The notes under the pieces are model-generated. The model was not told the origin of the DNA. It searched no databases and saw only the letters and a program-made list of their open reading frames with translations. From Cupriavidus yeoncheonensis (GTDB lineage Bacteria > Pseudomonadota > Gammaproteobacteria > Burkholderiales > Burkholderiaceae), in contig NZ_CAJPUY010000017.1 in assembly GCF_905397275.1 (NCBI RefSeq), positions 1 through 64,000 on the forward strand: DNA of 64,000 nucleotides, read 5' to 3'. Both the position numbers and the translations under genes were made by a program. Positions 28,735-37,619 of the stretch are shown here, piece by piece (positions within the stretch are counted from its first letter, which is position 1; each line of letters begins with the position of its first letter).

Positions 28735-30330
28735 TCAGGCGACCAGGGGCATGGGCGACTCTTCATTCTTCGCCCTTGCTGATTCGGCCGCGGCCTCTTC
28801 AAAGAACCGCACCGCGTTCTTCCCCGCGCGCTTGGCGGCGTACATAGCGTGGTCGGCCCGCTCGACGAGCAGCCTGGGGTCGACACCATCATCCGGATAG
28901 ACGCTGATCCCGATGCTCGGCGTGACTTGAACTGTGTTGCCTACCGCCAGGATGGGCTCCCCGACCGAGGCCAGGAGCTTGCTTGCGATCGGCTCGATCT
29001 GGAAATGCGCATGCAGATCTTCCAGCACGACGGCGAACTCGTCGCCGCCCAGCCGTGCGACGGTGTCCGCTTCGCGCAATCCACCGCGCAGTCGCTGCGC
29101 TACCGTGCGCAGCGTTTCGTCCCCGGCCTGGTGCCCGAGGCTGTCGTTGATCTCCTTGAAGTGGTCAAGATCCACGAACATGACAGCGACCAGCGAAGAT
29201 GCGCGATGCGCACGCGCGATCGCGTGTTTCAGGCGCTCATTGAACAACAGGCGATTGGGCAAGTCCGTCAGCGGATCGTGGGTCGCCAGGTACTCTCGCT
29301 GCTCTTCCTCCATCTTCTGTCTGGTAATGTCCGAACAAATGGCGGCATAGTGGGCGTCGTCGGCGCCGCCAATCCTGGAGATCGAGATGGACTCGAGATA
29401 GAGCTCACCACACTTCCGGCGATTCCAGATTTCCCCTGTCCAACTACCATCGGCTTCCAGGCACCGGAACATCTCCCGATAGAACTCCGGCGGCTGCCGG
29501 CCGGAACTCCACATGCTTGGGTTGCGGCCCAATACCTCGGCCTCGGTGTAGCCGGTGAGCTTGGTGAAGGCGGGGTTGACCTTCGTAATCGTTCCGACCT
29601 TGTCCGTGATGATGACGCTATCCGTGGACATCTTGTAGACCTGATCGACCATGAGCAAATGCTCAATGGATTCCTGGACAGCGTCGTCCCGCTGCCGCAT
29701 CAGCCGCAGCGCCAACGTCATGACCCCGATGACAGCCAGCACAAATATAGCGATGGCCGTGCCGGTGACGACCCGGATCGTCGACGCGCTTTTTGCTACA
29801 AAGCTGGCGGCCTGGGCCGCATTCACGTCAATGTCTTTCGTGATCCGTTCGTCCATCTGGTCGAGGAACGGGATGTAGGTCAAGAGCCATTGCATCGCGT
29901 CGTCGTAGTTGCCCGTGCCGAGATGATCGAGGCTACCGTGGATGATCGCCACGAAGCGCGGCATGTCGACGACGAGCTGACGGGCTAGCTCGGCCTCTCT
30001 AGGGCTGCTGACACCCGCCGGATAGTAGAGTGCCCATTCGCGCTCGCTCAGCGCCAGCTTCTCGCGCATCTGTGCCAGAAGCTCATTTGTTTGCGCGGGG
30101 TCACGTTGTGCCAGGATTCGCCATTGCAGCCGCCTGATGTTGGTCTCCGCGGCACGGATGTCGGCCAGATGCGTGATCGGTTCTGTATTGCCGTAGTACA
30201 TCGTGTGGAGGAACGAGTCGAGCTCCTTCATCGTCATCGCACTGATGACGATCAGTGCAGAGAGGGCCGCAACACCGGAAAATGCCGCCGCTGCGAGTCG
30301 CGATCGTGATCTTCGCAAATAGGCTTTCAA
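28735..30330 (-). CDS. Membrane-bound PAS-GGDEF diguanylate cyclase
   Basis: 531 aa. TTG start at 30330 with AGGGAG about 8 nt upstream; the longer frame adds implausible sequence. Layout: TM helix near 12-33 (LAAAAFSGVAALSALIVIS), a periplasmic four-helix-bundle-like sensor (about 40-200), a second TM near 210 (VVTGTAIAIFVLAVIGVMTL), a PAS domain (about 245-350) and GGDEF (about 365-515). The active-site GGDEF is intact at about 428-432, and the inhibitory RxxD site (READ) lies five residues upstream, so it should make c-di-GMP with product feedback. No EAL domain. It is monocistronic. Confidence 0.9.
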   Translation of the reverse strand: MKAYLRRSRSRLAAAAFSGVAALSALIVISAMTMKELDSFLHTMYYGNTEPITHLADIRAAETNIRRLQWRILAQRDPAQTNELLAQMREKLALSEREWALYYPAGVSSPREAELARQLVVDMPRFVAIIHGSLDHLGTGNYDDAMQWLLTYIPFLDQMDERITKDIDVNAAQAASFVAKSASTIRVVTGTAIAIFVLAVIGVMTLALRLMRQRDDAVQESIEHLLMVDQVYKMSTDSVIITDKVGTITKVNPAFTKLTGYTEAEVLGRNPSMWSSGRQPPEFYREMFRCLEADGSWTGEIWNRRKCGELYLESISISRIGGADDAHYAAICSDITRQKMEEEQREYLATHDPLTDLPNRLLFNERLKHAIARAHRASSLVAVMFVDLDHFKEINDSLGHQAGDETLRTVAQRLRGGLREADTVARLGGDEFAVVLEDLHAHFQIEPIASKLLASVGEPILAVGNTVQVTPSIGISVYPDDGVDPRLLVERADHAMYAAKRAGKNAVRFFEEAAAESARAKNEESPMPLVA

Positions 30331-30928
30331 TCGATGTTCTCCCTGGCAACCGGAGCCGCGCCCGCGGCAACATGGCAGCTTGTAACGGCAAGTTACGCTG
30401 TTACCTAATTGTGACAATCCATCAGAATCCTGGGAGCTAGCAAACTTGATCTTGCACAAATTCGGTACTGTCGATTCCCGGCGTAGTTGAGCTCTGCCCG
30501 CGTAAGAAGGAGCAGGCGCCCACCGCGCTTCGTTTCGCACTGATGGCGCTCACCGCTGCCAGTACCTGCTCCAGACTGTCGAGCTCCCCGATTCGGTGGC
30601 CAGCTCCAATTCGGCGCTGTCACGTAGCCGAATGGAGTCATGCAAGCCCGGACGATGAAGGGCGAATCGCGCTACCAGGGCCATTGATTTCCATCGGTGA
30701 TTATTTCTGCCTCCACGATCGACCAGTACCTTTGCGTATTTTCCGCACAGCGCCGGATCGCTTGGCATTTCCCGACGCTAAGCCAGTGAGACGTTCATCC
30801 TGAAAAAAAATCATCTGATTTGGAAAATTGTCGTCGACGTGTCCGCGGATCACGAGAAGGACACCCGAGAGTAGATGTCACGATTGGTGTGTGGTCAATT
30901 GGTGGACACAGGCGGCACAGTTGCACCA
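30331..30928. other. Long intergenic region of lower GC
   Basis: About 600 bp between the divergent cyclase and XRE genes. No ORF here has family features on either strand. It contains the promoter regions of both genes. An A-run and AT-rich stretch at about 30800-30830 is the likeliest promoter area for the XRE gene. Confidence 0.4.
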
Positions 30929-31159
30929 ATGAACATGAGCCTACGACGTCGCTTCGGCATGCGCATTCGTGAACTGCGACAAGCTATCGGACTATCCCAG
31001 GAAGCCCTTGCCGACCAGGCGGGATTCGCACGAACCTATCTGAGTCGCATTGAAACCGGCGGAGCAAATCCGTCGCTGGACGCCATCGAAACGCTGGCGA
31101 CAGCGCTGCAGATAAATGTCGAGAGTCTCTTTGTCGTCTCGAAAGAGACGCTGGAATGA
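30929..31159 (+). CDS. Small XRE-family helix-turn-helix regulator
   Basis: 76 aa, essentially a single HTH_3 domain (RIRELRQAIGLSQEALADQAGFARTYLSRIETGGANPSLDAIETLATAL). I chose ATG 30929 (MNMSLRRRFG) because family members usually begin right there; an in-frame ATG at 30875 with an equally poor ribosome site is the alternative. Such solo XRE proteins often control restriction-modification, phage or mobile genes, none of which is seen next to it. The decayed IS fragment starts 13 nt downstream. Confidence 0.75.
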   Translation: MNMSLRRRFGMRIRELRQAIGLSQEALADQAGFARTYLSRIETGGANPSLDAIETLATALQINVESLFVVSKETLE

Positions 31160-31172
31160 CTCCTGCCCCCGG

Positions 31173-31377
31173 GGCTCTGTCGCGGTAAGGGAGTGAAGGC
31201 GCAGAAAGTCCGATGTGCGCGATAGCCTTATGCTCTCGTAGCTGACGACCATGCCGCGCTCAAACAGCAGATCCTCGATGTCGCGCAGGCTCAGCTAGAT
31301 GCGAAAATGCCAGCGCACCGCACAACTGATGACAACGGCAGGGAACGGTGACCGTGATACAGCGGCTTCTTTTTCAT
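31173..31377 (-). mobile_element. Decayed IS6-family element (5' transposase fragment plus one terminal repeat)
   Basis: Reading the minus strand from 31377, the conserved transposase start MKKKPLYHGHR is followed by a frameshift, then VVISCAVRWHFRI, an amber stop where Gln is usual, and LSLRDIEDLLFERGMVVSYESIR. This is the N-terminus of IS6-family transposases. The catalytic DDE part is deleted. At 31173 the outer end reads GGCTCTGTCGCGGTAA, like IS6-family terminal repeats. The upstream end is missing because the LysR stop lies only 19 nt away. Non-functional. Confidence 0.72.
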
Positions 31378-31395
31378 CGCACCATCCTATGCGCC

Positions 31396-32313
31396 CTAGC
31401 CAACGTGACTGAGCTGCGCCACCACCGACCGCATCCAGCGGTGCGACGGAACCTCATCCCAACGCGCGTGCCACACCATGTTGTAGCGCGATTTCGGCAA
31501 GCTGAAGGCCAGGTCCTTCACGTGTAGCCGATGGAATCGTGCGATGTAGTTGGCCAGCCTGCGCGGCATCGTCACCGCCAGGTCGGTTTGCAGCAGGATC
31601 AGAGGCACGTGGCTCATGCTGGACACGTAGAGATCGAACCGACGCTGGTAGCCTGCGCCATGCAGCCAGGCGTCCACCTCATTGTTCTTGCCGTACATGT
31701 CCGTGGTGGTGACGAAACGCAGAGCGCTGAAGGCCGCGGGTGTCAAGCGCCGCCGCGCCGCAGGATGGCCATGCCGCAGCAGGCAGACGCGGTCGTCATC
31801 GAACAGGACCTGGCTGCGAATGCGTCCCCCCACGTCCTCGAAACGGCCGAGCGCGATATCGATGGAATGATCCTCCAGCTGCTTCTCAGGCAGTGCCACG
31901 CCTTGCATATTGACGAAGCTGAAGCGCACCAGCGGCGCATGGATATCGCAATAGCTGCGCAGGCTCGGCGCCAGCATCCATTCGAGGGTATGGCGCGCCG
32001 CGATGCGGAAGGTGCGTGTCGATTTGAGCGGGTCAAACGCGCCTCCGTCTTCCATGATGCTGCCGATGGCCGCCAGCGCCTCGCGCACCGTTGGCCGTAT
32101 TTCCATCGCACGCGGTGTGGGCACGAGCCGGCGCTTGGTCAGCACGAACAGGGGGTCGCCAAACATCCGCCGCAGTTCGGCCAGTTTTCGACTGATGCCC
32201 GGCTGCGTCGTGTGCAGGCGTGCAGCCGTCTCGGTGGCGCTACGGGTTTCCATGAGAAGCTCGAATACCGTCAGCAGGTTCATGTTCATCTTGTGCAGGG
32301 TATCCAGTTCCAT
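31396..32313 (-). CDS. LysR-family transcriptional regulator
   Basis: 305 aa; ATG 32313 has AAGGA 8 nt upstream. Winged HTH at about 9-70 (LLTVFELLMETRSATETAARLHTTQPGISRKLAELRRMFGDPLFV) and a LysR substrate-binding domain at about 95-300. It is divergent from the C45 hydrolase-Bug-deacetylase operon, with 147 bp between. It is therefore the likely activator of that operon, responding to its substrate. Confidence 0.9.
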   Translation of the reverse strand: MELDTLHKMNMNLLTVFELLMETRSATETAARLHTTQPGISRKLAELRRMFGDPLFVLTKRRLVPTPRAMEIRPTVREALAAIGSIMEDGGAFDPLKSTRTFRIAARHTLEWMLAPSLRSYCDIHAPLVRFSFVNMQGVALPEKQLEDHSIDIALGRFEDVGGRIRSQVLFDDDRVCLLRHGHPAARRRLTPAAFSALRFVTTTDMYGKNNEVDAWLHGAGYQRRFDLYVSSMSHVPLILLQTDLAVTMPRRLANYIARFHRLHVKDLAFSLPKSRYNMVWHARWDEVPSHRWMRSVVAQLSHVG

Positions 32314-32361
32314 GGCGAGAGTCCTTGGTCCAATCCGGCTTAGGTCATATCAAAATCGGCA

Positions 32362-32378
32362 TTATATGTTTCGCATAA
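32362..32378. promoter_or_regulatory. LysR-type box in the divergent promoter region
   Basis: TTAT-N9-ATAA, containing a T-N11-A core, lies mid-way between the divergent LysR start (32313) and the C45 gene start (32461). The surrounding 60 bp are AT-rich relative to the genes. Confidence 0.5.
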
Positions 32379-32460
32379 ATGATTTGAATGTATGAAAAAG
32401 CGTATTTAGCATCTTTCCTGACCCCGGGCCGACCTGGCCGGGCAAACCAGGAGAGCATGC

Positions 32461-33591
32461 ATGAACAGGCAGGCCCAGATGCCATTTCCGCTGTACGAAG
32501 TCACTGGTGCCCCGCAGGAGCGCGGCCGCTCCTACGGCGAACAAGCAAGACAGCGCATCGTACGGTCCATCGAGCACTACAGCGAACAGGCCGCGAAGCT
32601 GAAGCTGGCGCCGCTGGAGATCGACAAGATCATCCACAGCTACATTCCCACGGTCCGCAAGTTCGACGAAAACTATCTTACGGAAATGCAGGGCATCGCG
32701 GACGGTGCCGGCGTGCGCCTGGAGGACATCCTCCTGCTGAACGCCCGCACCGAAATCATGAAGCTGGCGGTGCACCCCGACCTGCGCGCGCGCCTGCTGC
32801 GCGAGACCAACGACGGCTGCACCTCGGTCAAGGTAACGCGCGATGCCACCAGGGACGGCGAACTGATCCATGCCCAGAACTGGGACTGGAAGGAAGAGTG
32901 CGCAGAAACCGGCGTGGTGCTGCGCATCCTGCGCGAGGACGGCCCCGACCTGCTGACTTTCACCGAAGCCGGCATGCTGGCTCGCTCGGGCTTCAACGCC
33001 GCTGGTGTTTCCATCACCGGTAACAACCTGGAGTGCGACCGCGACTATCGCCAGATTGGCGTACCCCTGCCCCTCATCCGTCGCAAGGCCCTGGAGAGCG
33101 GCTTCGTCGCGCACGCCATGCACGCGGTGTACGCCACCCCCAAGACCGGCTCCAACAATATGGCGATCGCCCACGTGGGCGGCGTGATCATCAACTTCGA
33201 ATGCGCTCCGGACGAGACCTTCCAGTTGCATCCGGAGAACGGCCTGCTGGTGCACGCCAACCACTGGCTCAGCCCGATCGCGCTGACCAGGCTCAAGGAC
33301 ATGGGTATCGCTTTCTCGCCCTGCACGCTGTACCGGGAACAGCGCGTGCGCGAACTGCTGGCGCCGCATGTAGGCCACATCACGATGGACGACGTCAAGC
33401 AGGCGCTGCTGGATGACTACCAGTCGCCCTGGTCGGTCTGCCGGCCGCCGCGCGGCGACTTTGGCCGTGACACCCGCAGCGCAACGGTCGCCACCGTCAT
33501 CATGCGGCCCGCCGCCAACTATATGGAGGTGGCGAACCTGCCGGCGCTGGATCCGACCTTCACCCGGTACGAACTGCCGCAGCGGAGTTGA
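32461..33591 (+). CDS. C45-family Ntn-hydrolase (acyl-CoA:6-APA acyltransferase-like)
   Basis: 376 aa. Family hallmarks: the N-terminal GAPQERGRSYGEQARQRI, EMQGIADGAGVRLEDILLLNAR, and the self-cleavage/nucleophile site NDGCTSV with Cys120. After this come the Ntn-fold blocks AQNWDWKEE, TEAGMLARSGFNAAGVSITGNNL and HANHWLSP. Maturation by cleavage before Cys120 would give a ~13 kDa and a ~28 kDa chain. Members hydrolyse or transfer acyl groups on amide bonds; the substrate is unknown. It is the first gene of a four-gene operon with a Bug receptor and two deacetylase-fold proteins, which suggests amide catabolism. Confidence 0.87.
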   Translation: MNRQAQMPFPLYEVTGAPQERGRSYGEQARQRIVRSIEHYSEQAAKLKLAPLEIDKIIHSYIPTVRKFDENYLTEMQGIADGAGVRLEDILLLNARTEIMKLAVHPDLRARLLRETNDGCTSVKVTRDATRDGELIHAQNWDWKEECAETGVVLRILREDGPDLLTFTEAGMLARSGFNAAGVSITGNNLECDRDYRQIGVPLPLIRRKALESGFVAHAMHAVYATPKTGSNNMAIAHVGGVIINFECAPDETFQLHPENGLLVHANHWLSPIALTRLKDMGIAFSPCTLYREQRVRELLAPHVGHITMDDVKQALLDDYQSPWSVCRPPRGDFGRDTRSATVATVIMRPAANYMEVANLPALDPTFTRYELPQRS

Positions 33592-33643
33592 TTGAACGCG
33601 CGATGCACGACACGCATCTCCACAAGACCATGGGAACCCAGTG

Positions 33644-34645
33644 ATGAAGCCCACTCTCACCTGCCTCCTGCGCCTGGCGACCGGCGCCGCCCTCGCCGCC
33701 CTCGCCGCCCTGATGGCCGCGCCCGGCCTGTCGTCCGCCGCAGATACCTATCCCGACCACGCCATCCGCCTGATCGTTCCCTTCGCAGCGGGCGGCGGCA
33801 CCGATATCATGGCGCGCATCATCGCGCAGGACGTCGGCAAGGAACTGGGCCAGACGATCGTCGTTGAGAACCGCCCGGGAGCCGGTGGCGGCATCGGCGC
33901 CGCCTTCGTCGGGCAATCCAGGCCTGACGGCTATACCCTGCTGGTCGGCTCGACCGGCACGCACAGCGCCAACATGTTCCTCTATTCCAGGCTGCCATAC
34001 GACCCGGTCGGCGGCTTCACTCCGATTTCCGTGCTCGCCACCTTCGACAACGTCGTGGTCGTGCCCAAAGCATCCAAGACCCACACGCTCAAGGAGTTGA
34101 TCGACAGCGCCAGGCAGAACGCGGGCAAGCTGAGCTACGGCGTCACGACCGTGGGCAGTTCCTCGCACCTGGCGGCCGAGAAGTTCAAGCGCGACGCTGG
34201 CATCGAAGCCAGTGCCGTGCCCTACAACGGCTCTGGCCAGGCGACGACGGATCTGTTGGCCGGCCGCCTGGACTTCATGCTCGACCTGGTCGGTACGCAG
34301 ATCGGCAACATCAAGTCTGAAAGGCTGCGGCCCATTGCCACGACGGGTCTGAAGCGAAATGCCCTGCTCCCCAAAGTGCCCACCATCGCCGAATCGGGCT
34401 ACCCGGGCTTCAGCGCCGTGGGCTGGATCGGCCTGTTTGGTCCCGCCAATATGCCTAGATCGACGGTGGACAAGCTCTACAAGGCCATCGACAAGGTCTA
34501 CGCCTCGCCGGACTTCCAGGCCAATATGCGTGCGCGCTCCTTTGATATCGCCCAGATGCCGCCCGGCGAATTCACCAGGTTCCTGGCCAGTGAGCGCGAA
34601 AAGTGGGGTAGCGTGGTGCGTGAAGCGCATATCAAACTGGACTGA
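33644..34645 (+). CDS. Bug/TctC-family periplasmic receptor
   Basis: 333 aa; starts are possible at GTG 33641 or ATG 33644. Signal peptide to about residue 31 (LAALAALMAAPGLSSAA). Bug blocks: HAIRLIVPFAAGGGTDIMAR, ENRPGAGGGIGA, RPDGYTLLVGSTGTHSANM, DFMLDLVGTQIG. It lies 52 nt after the C45 gene and 19 nt before the first deacetylase gene, and probably delivers the operon's substrate. Confidence 0.88.
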   Translation: MKPTLTCLLRLATGAALAALAALMAAPGLSSAADTYPDHAIRLIVPFAAGGGTDIMARIIAQDVGKELGQTIVVENRPGAGGGIGAAFVGQSRPDGYTLLVGSTGTHSANMFLYSRLPYDPVGGFTPISVLATFDNVVVVPKASKTHTLKELIDSARQNAGKLSYGVTTVGSSSHLAAEKFKRDAGIEASAVPYNGSGQATTDLLAGRLDFMLDLVGTQIGNIKSERLRPIATTGLKRNALLPKVPTIAESGYPGFSAVGWIGLFGPANMPRSTVDKLYKAIDKVYASPDFQANMRARSFDIAQMPPGEFTRFLASEREKWGSVVREAHIKLD

Positions 34646-34664
34646 CCAAAGCAGGAGGACAGCA

Positions 34665-35495
34665 ATGAGTCAAGGAACGACTTTTCCTGAAGAGATGCGC
34701 TGTGTGGTGCTGATTGGCATCGACTTCGATGGCCCCAGCCACGAAGTCGGCCGCGGCATCGCGCCGCTGGGCAAGCATTCCTGGGGCAATTACTCGGCCC
34801 GCTGCGGCGTGCCGCGGCACATGGAGATGCTGGCGCGCCACGACGTCAAGGCCACCTTCTTCATTCCTGGCTATGATGCCGAACGGCACCCTCAGACCAT
34901 CGAGCAGATTGATCGCAACGGCTTCGAAGTCGCCGCGCATGGCTATCTGCACGAGGCCTGGGAACTGGGCGCGGAAGAAGAGGAGGCGCTGCTGCGCAAG
35001 ACCGACCGCATCCTCAAAGAGATCGTCAACAAGCCCGTGCTCGGGTGGCGCTCGCCGTCCGGCCGCAAGAGTGACCGCACCATGGCCGTGCTCAAGTCCA
35101 TGGGCTACATCTACGACTCCAGCGACAAGGATTACGACCGTCCCTACCGCCTGCGCTTCGGCAAGGGCGAGGATGACATCATCATCGAACTGCCGAACAA
35201 CACGTACAGCCTGGATGATTTCCCCTTCTACAAGTTCAGCTACACGCCGCCCTCGGAAGTACTGGACCAATGGAAGGCGGAATTCGACGCCATCTATGGC
35301 GCCGACCGATTCTTCGTGCTATCGCTGCATCGGCGCGCCGGCTGGGGCTCGGGCACACCCTCGCACACCCGCATCCTGTCGGACCTGATTGCCTATATGA
35401 AGAGCCACGACGGCGTACATTTCATGGAAGCGCGGGGCTTCGCCAAGTGGTGCCAGGAAAATGCCAACAACCTGGAAGAGGTCTCCTTCGCATGA
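34665..35495 (+). CDS. Polysaccharide deacetylase-family (PuuE-like) metal amidohydrolase, catalytic copy
   Basis: 276 aa, start behind AGGAGG. NodB-homology fold without a signal peptide. The metal site is intact: the Asp pair in IGIDFDGPS (motif 1), HGYLH (HxxxH, motif 2) and RSPSGRKS (motif 3). Cytosolic members of this kind act on small amides such as allantoin-like or N-formyl compounds rather than on chitin. It is followed by a paralog with a 4-bp overlap, so an enzyme-partner pair is likely. Confidence 0.87.
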   Translation: MSQGTTFPEEMRCVVLIGIDFDGPSHEVGRGIAPLGKHSWGNYSARCGVPRHMEMLARHDVKATFFIPGYDAERHPQTIEQIDRNGFEVAAHGYLHEAWELGAEEEEALLRKTDRILKEIVNKPVLGWRSPSGRKSDRTMAVLKSMGYIYDSSDKDYDRPYRLRFGKGEDDIIIELPNNTYSLDDFPFYKFSYTPPSEVLDQWKAEFDAIYGADRFFVLSLHRRAGWGSGTPSHTRILSDLIAYMKSHDGVHFMEARGFAKWCQENANNLEEVSFA

Positions 35496-36379
35496 GCACG
35501 CACACGTATACCTGGCCTCAAGGCGCGCGCACCGTCGTCCTGCTGAGCGTGAATTTCGACGCTGAATCTTTCGACCTCAGGGAAGCTGCGCCCGAACGCA
35601 TGTTCGGCCGCTATTCCTACGGCCGCTACGGCGTGCGCGCGGGTTTTCCGCGCCTCGTCGAACTCCTTGGCAGGCACGGCGTGCCAGCCACCTTCTTCGT
35701 GCCGGGCGCCGATGCACGCCGTCATCCCGGACTCATTCGCGAACTGGCCAGCCACGGCCATGAAATCGCCGCCCGCGGCATCGACCTGGAGAACTTCGCG
35801 ACCCTGGGCGACCGGGAAATCGAAGTGCTGAAGACCTCGCGGGATATGCTTGCCGACATCGCCGGCAAAGCGCCGCAGGGCTTCCGCGCGCCCGGCGGCG
35901 AGCTGTCCTCGAAGACCCTGCATCATCTGGCTGACCTGGGTTTTATCTATGACGCCAGCTTCCAGGATGCCGACTATCCCTATGTCTACGGATTGGGCGT
36001 CGGCAAGCAGCTCGTCGAACTGCCGTCCAGCTTCGCCCTGGACGACGCACCCATCTACTCCGCGCGCCACACCCACGCACGCCTGCAGGCCATATGGCGC
36101 GAGGAGATGCACGCGATGTACGCCGAAGCCACGCTGATACCCATCACCATCAGTCTGCGCGGCGACTTCGGCTCGACCCGCGCAGCGCGCATCGCTGTGC
36201 TGGATACGCTGCTGACGGAACTCAGGCAGTTGGGCGAGGTGCGCTTCATGACCTGCCAGCAGCTGGCTGAGCACACGTTGTCGCTGAACCTGACACCGGA
36301 GCCAGATCCCTATCTGGCCCACGCCGAGACCTTGTCCAGGACCGTGTATCGGGGCGATCTGGCGATCAAACCCCTGTAA
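35492..36379 (+). CDS. Polysaccharide deacetylase-fold protein without catalytic residues
   Basis: 295 aa. It aligns with the preceding gene over its length (FDAESFDLREA; VRAGFPRLVELLGRHGVPATFFVPGADARRHP; GFRAPGGELSSKT). The key residues are changed: motif 1 reads SVNFDAES (Asp to Asn) and motif 2 reads ARGIDLEN where the active copy has AHGYLHEA, so both metal-binding His are lost. It overlaps the upstream stop by 4 bp (ATGA). A non-catalytic partner subunit is more likely than an active hydrolase. The gene is intact and under normal codon use. Confidence 0.83.
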   Translation: MSTHTYTWPQGARTVVLLSVNFDAESFDLREAAPERMFGRYSYGRYGVRAGFPRLVELLGRHGVPATFFVPGADARRHPGLIRELASHGHEIAARGIDLENFATLGDREIEVLKTSRDMLADIAGKAPQGFRAPGGELSSKTLHHLADLGFIYDASFQDADYPYVYGLGVGKQLVELPSSFALDDAPIYSARHTHARLQAIWREEMHAMYAEATLIPITISLRGDFGSTRAARIAVLDTLLTELRQLGEVRFMTCQQLAEHTLSLNLTPEPDPYLAHAETLSRTVYRGDLAIKPL

Positions 36380-36416
36380 GCGAGCGATTGCAAAACAAAT
36401 CAGGAAGTCAGGCGTG

Positions 36417-37619
36417 TCATTGCAACTCGGACAGCGCCTGCCGCAATGAGGTCGAGGCCCCATACAGAGGCATGTATCCCGCCAGCAGAACCTGCGCGCT
36501 GCGCTGATAGGCCGCCGAACGGATAGCCAGCGCGCCGTCCTCCATGTGGGCAACGACAGTCGTACCGAGCACGCCCGCCGGGTTCTCGATGCCGACTCTG
36601 ACTTCGCATTCTTTTGCTTGTGCCTGCTTGGGGGCAATCTCGTGTGCGACAGAGCCAGGGATCAACGTGGCGGCGGCCAGACAGCACCCGCCCGATACCG
36701 CCATCGAACCGTGCACGGTCTGCGGCGTAAAATAGCGCACCGACAGATCGCCCGTGCCGCGCGGTGCGCCGATGATGCAGACCTTGGGGATCGTTTCGCT
36801 GCGAGCTATATCCTCTCGCGTCATCAAGCTGCCGTCCTTGCGCCGCAAATTCATTCGCAAGCCGGCCTCGATCCAGAGCGCCTTCAGTCGTTGGAGAAAT
36901 TCTTTATCGGCGGCCAGTTCCCCTGGCGGCTCGTGGCCAGTCTTGCCGAAATCGGCCGCGCGGGCGATGACCATGGGCACCGCCACGTCGACGCAGCTGA
37001 CACATAGGTCATCGATGACGTCTACCACATTACCGGTCGGTAGCAGCGCACCTGTCTTGGCGCCGGCCGGATGATGCAAGAACAGATCCACTGCGGGGTG
37101 ACGGCCCATCACCCCAGGAATCTCGGCGACTTCGAAACCACCATCCTGCGCAATGATCATGCGCGAAGTGGTCAGGACCCCGGTGTTGGTATTCCGGATG
37201 GTCAGCGTCTGGAGGCCGGTGGTGGATCGTCTGGCTAGCCCGGTATCGAGTGCCCAAAGCTGTAGCGCCGAGGACATGTTCCCGCAGTTCACGCTCCAGT
37301 CAATGCGACCGTGATCCGACGCCAACTGCGCGAGCGCACTGACGAGACGACGACCATCGGCCGCGTCCTCCATGTCGGCAAAGAAAACTTTGTTGCTGGT
37401 TGCGGGCCCTCTGCCCAGCCCCGTAGTCTGGCGGTTGCCGGGATATTCCCCTCTGAGTGGCACCCCCATCAGGTGGCGCAGCAGTTCTTCACGCAGCTCC
37501 GGCTGTGTCGGGGCGATACGGTCCCAGATGACGAGGCCAGTGGATGTCCCACCACGCATGTGATGGACGGGGAATTCCCAGGTGTCGTGGCGCAGGCGAG
37601 GAGGCTGTAGATCGATCAT
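36417..37619 (-). CDS. PrpF-family isomerase (4-oxalomesaconate tautomerase-like)
   Basis: 400 aa, PrpF/DUF453 fold. The N-terminal signature HHMRGGTSTGLV and the mid-protein SCVDVAVPMVIARAADFGKTGHE are seen. Members tautomerise unsaturated tricarboxylates, for example aconitate isomers or oxalomesaconate (LigU/GalD). The start ATG 37619 overlaps the stop of the amidohydrolase remnant (ATGA), and a dicarboxylate-type dehydrogenase lies further upstream in the same direction. A LigI/LigU-like carboxylate pathway is suggested. It is convergent with the deacetylase operon (37-bp gap). Confidence 0.88.
   Translation of the reverse strand: MIDLQPPRLRHDTWEFPVHHMRGGTSTGLVIWDRIAPTQPELREELLRHLMGVPLRGEYPGNRQTTGLGRGPATSNKVFFADMEDAADGRRLVSALAQLASDHGRIDWSVNCGNMSSALQLWALDTGLARRSTTGLQTLTIRNTNTGVLTTSRMIIAQDGGFEVAEIPGVMGRHPAVDLFLHHPAGAKTGALLPTGNVVDVIDDLCVSCVDVAVPMVIARAADFGKTGHEPPGELAADKEFLQRLKALWIEAGLRMNLRRKDGSLMTREDIARSETIPKVCIIGAPRGTGDLSVRYFTPQTVHGSMAVSGGCCLAAATLIPGSVAHEIAPKQAQAKECEVRVGIENPAGVLGTTVVAHMEDGALAIRSAAYQRSAQVLLAGYMPLYGASTSLRQALSELQ

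Noticed and set aside
30543-30803. Short ORFs on both strands between the diguanylate cyclase and XRE genes
   Set aside because: They have no motif, no ribosome site and overlap each other. I could not support a gene.
31173-31377. An intact IS6-family insertion sequence
   Set aside because: Only the transposase N-terminus remains, with a frameshift and an amber stop. The DDE domain and one terminal repeat are missing.
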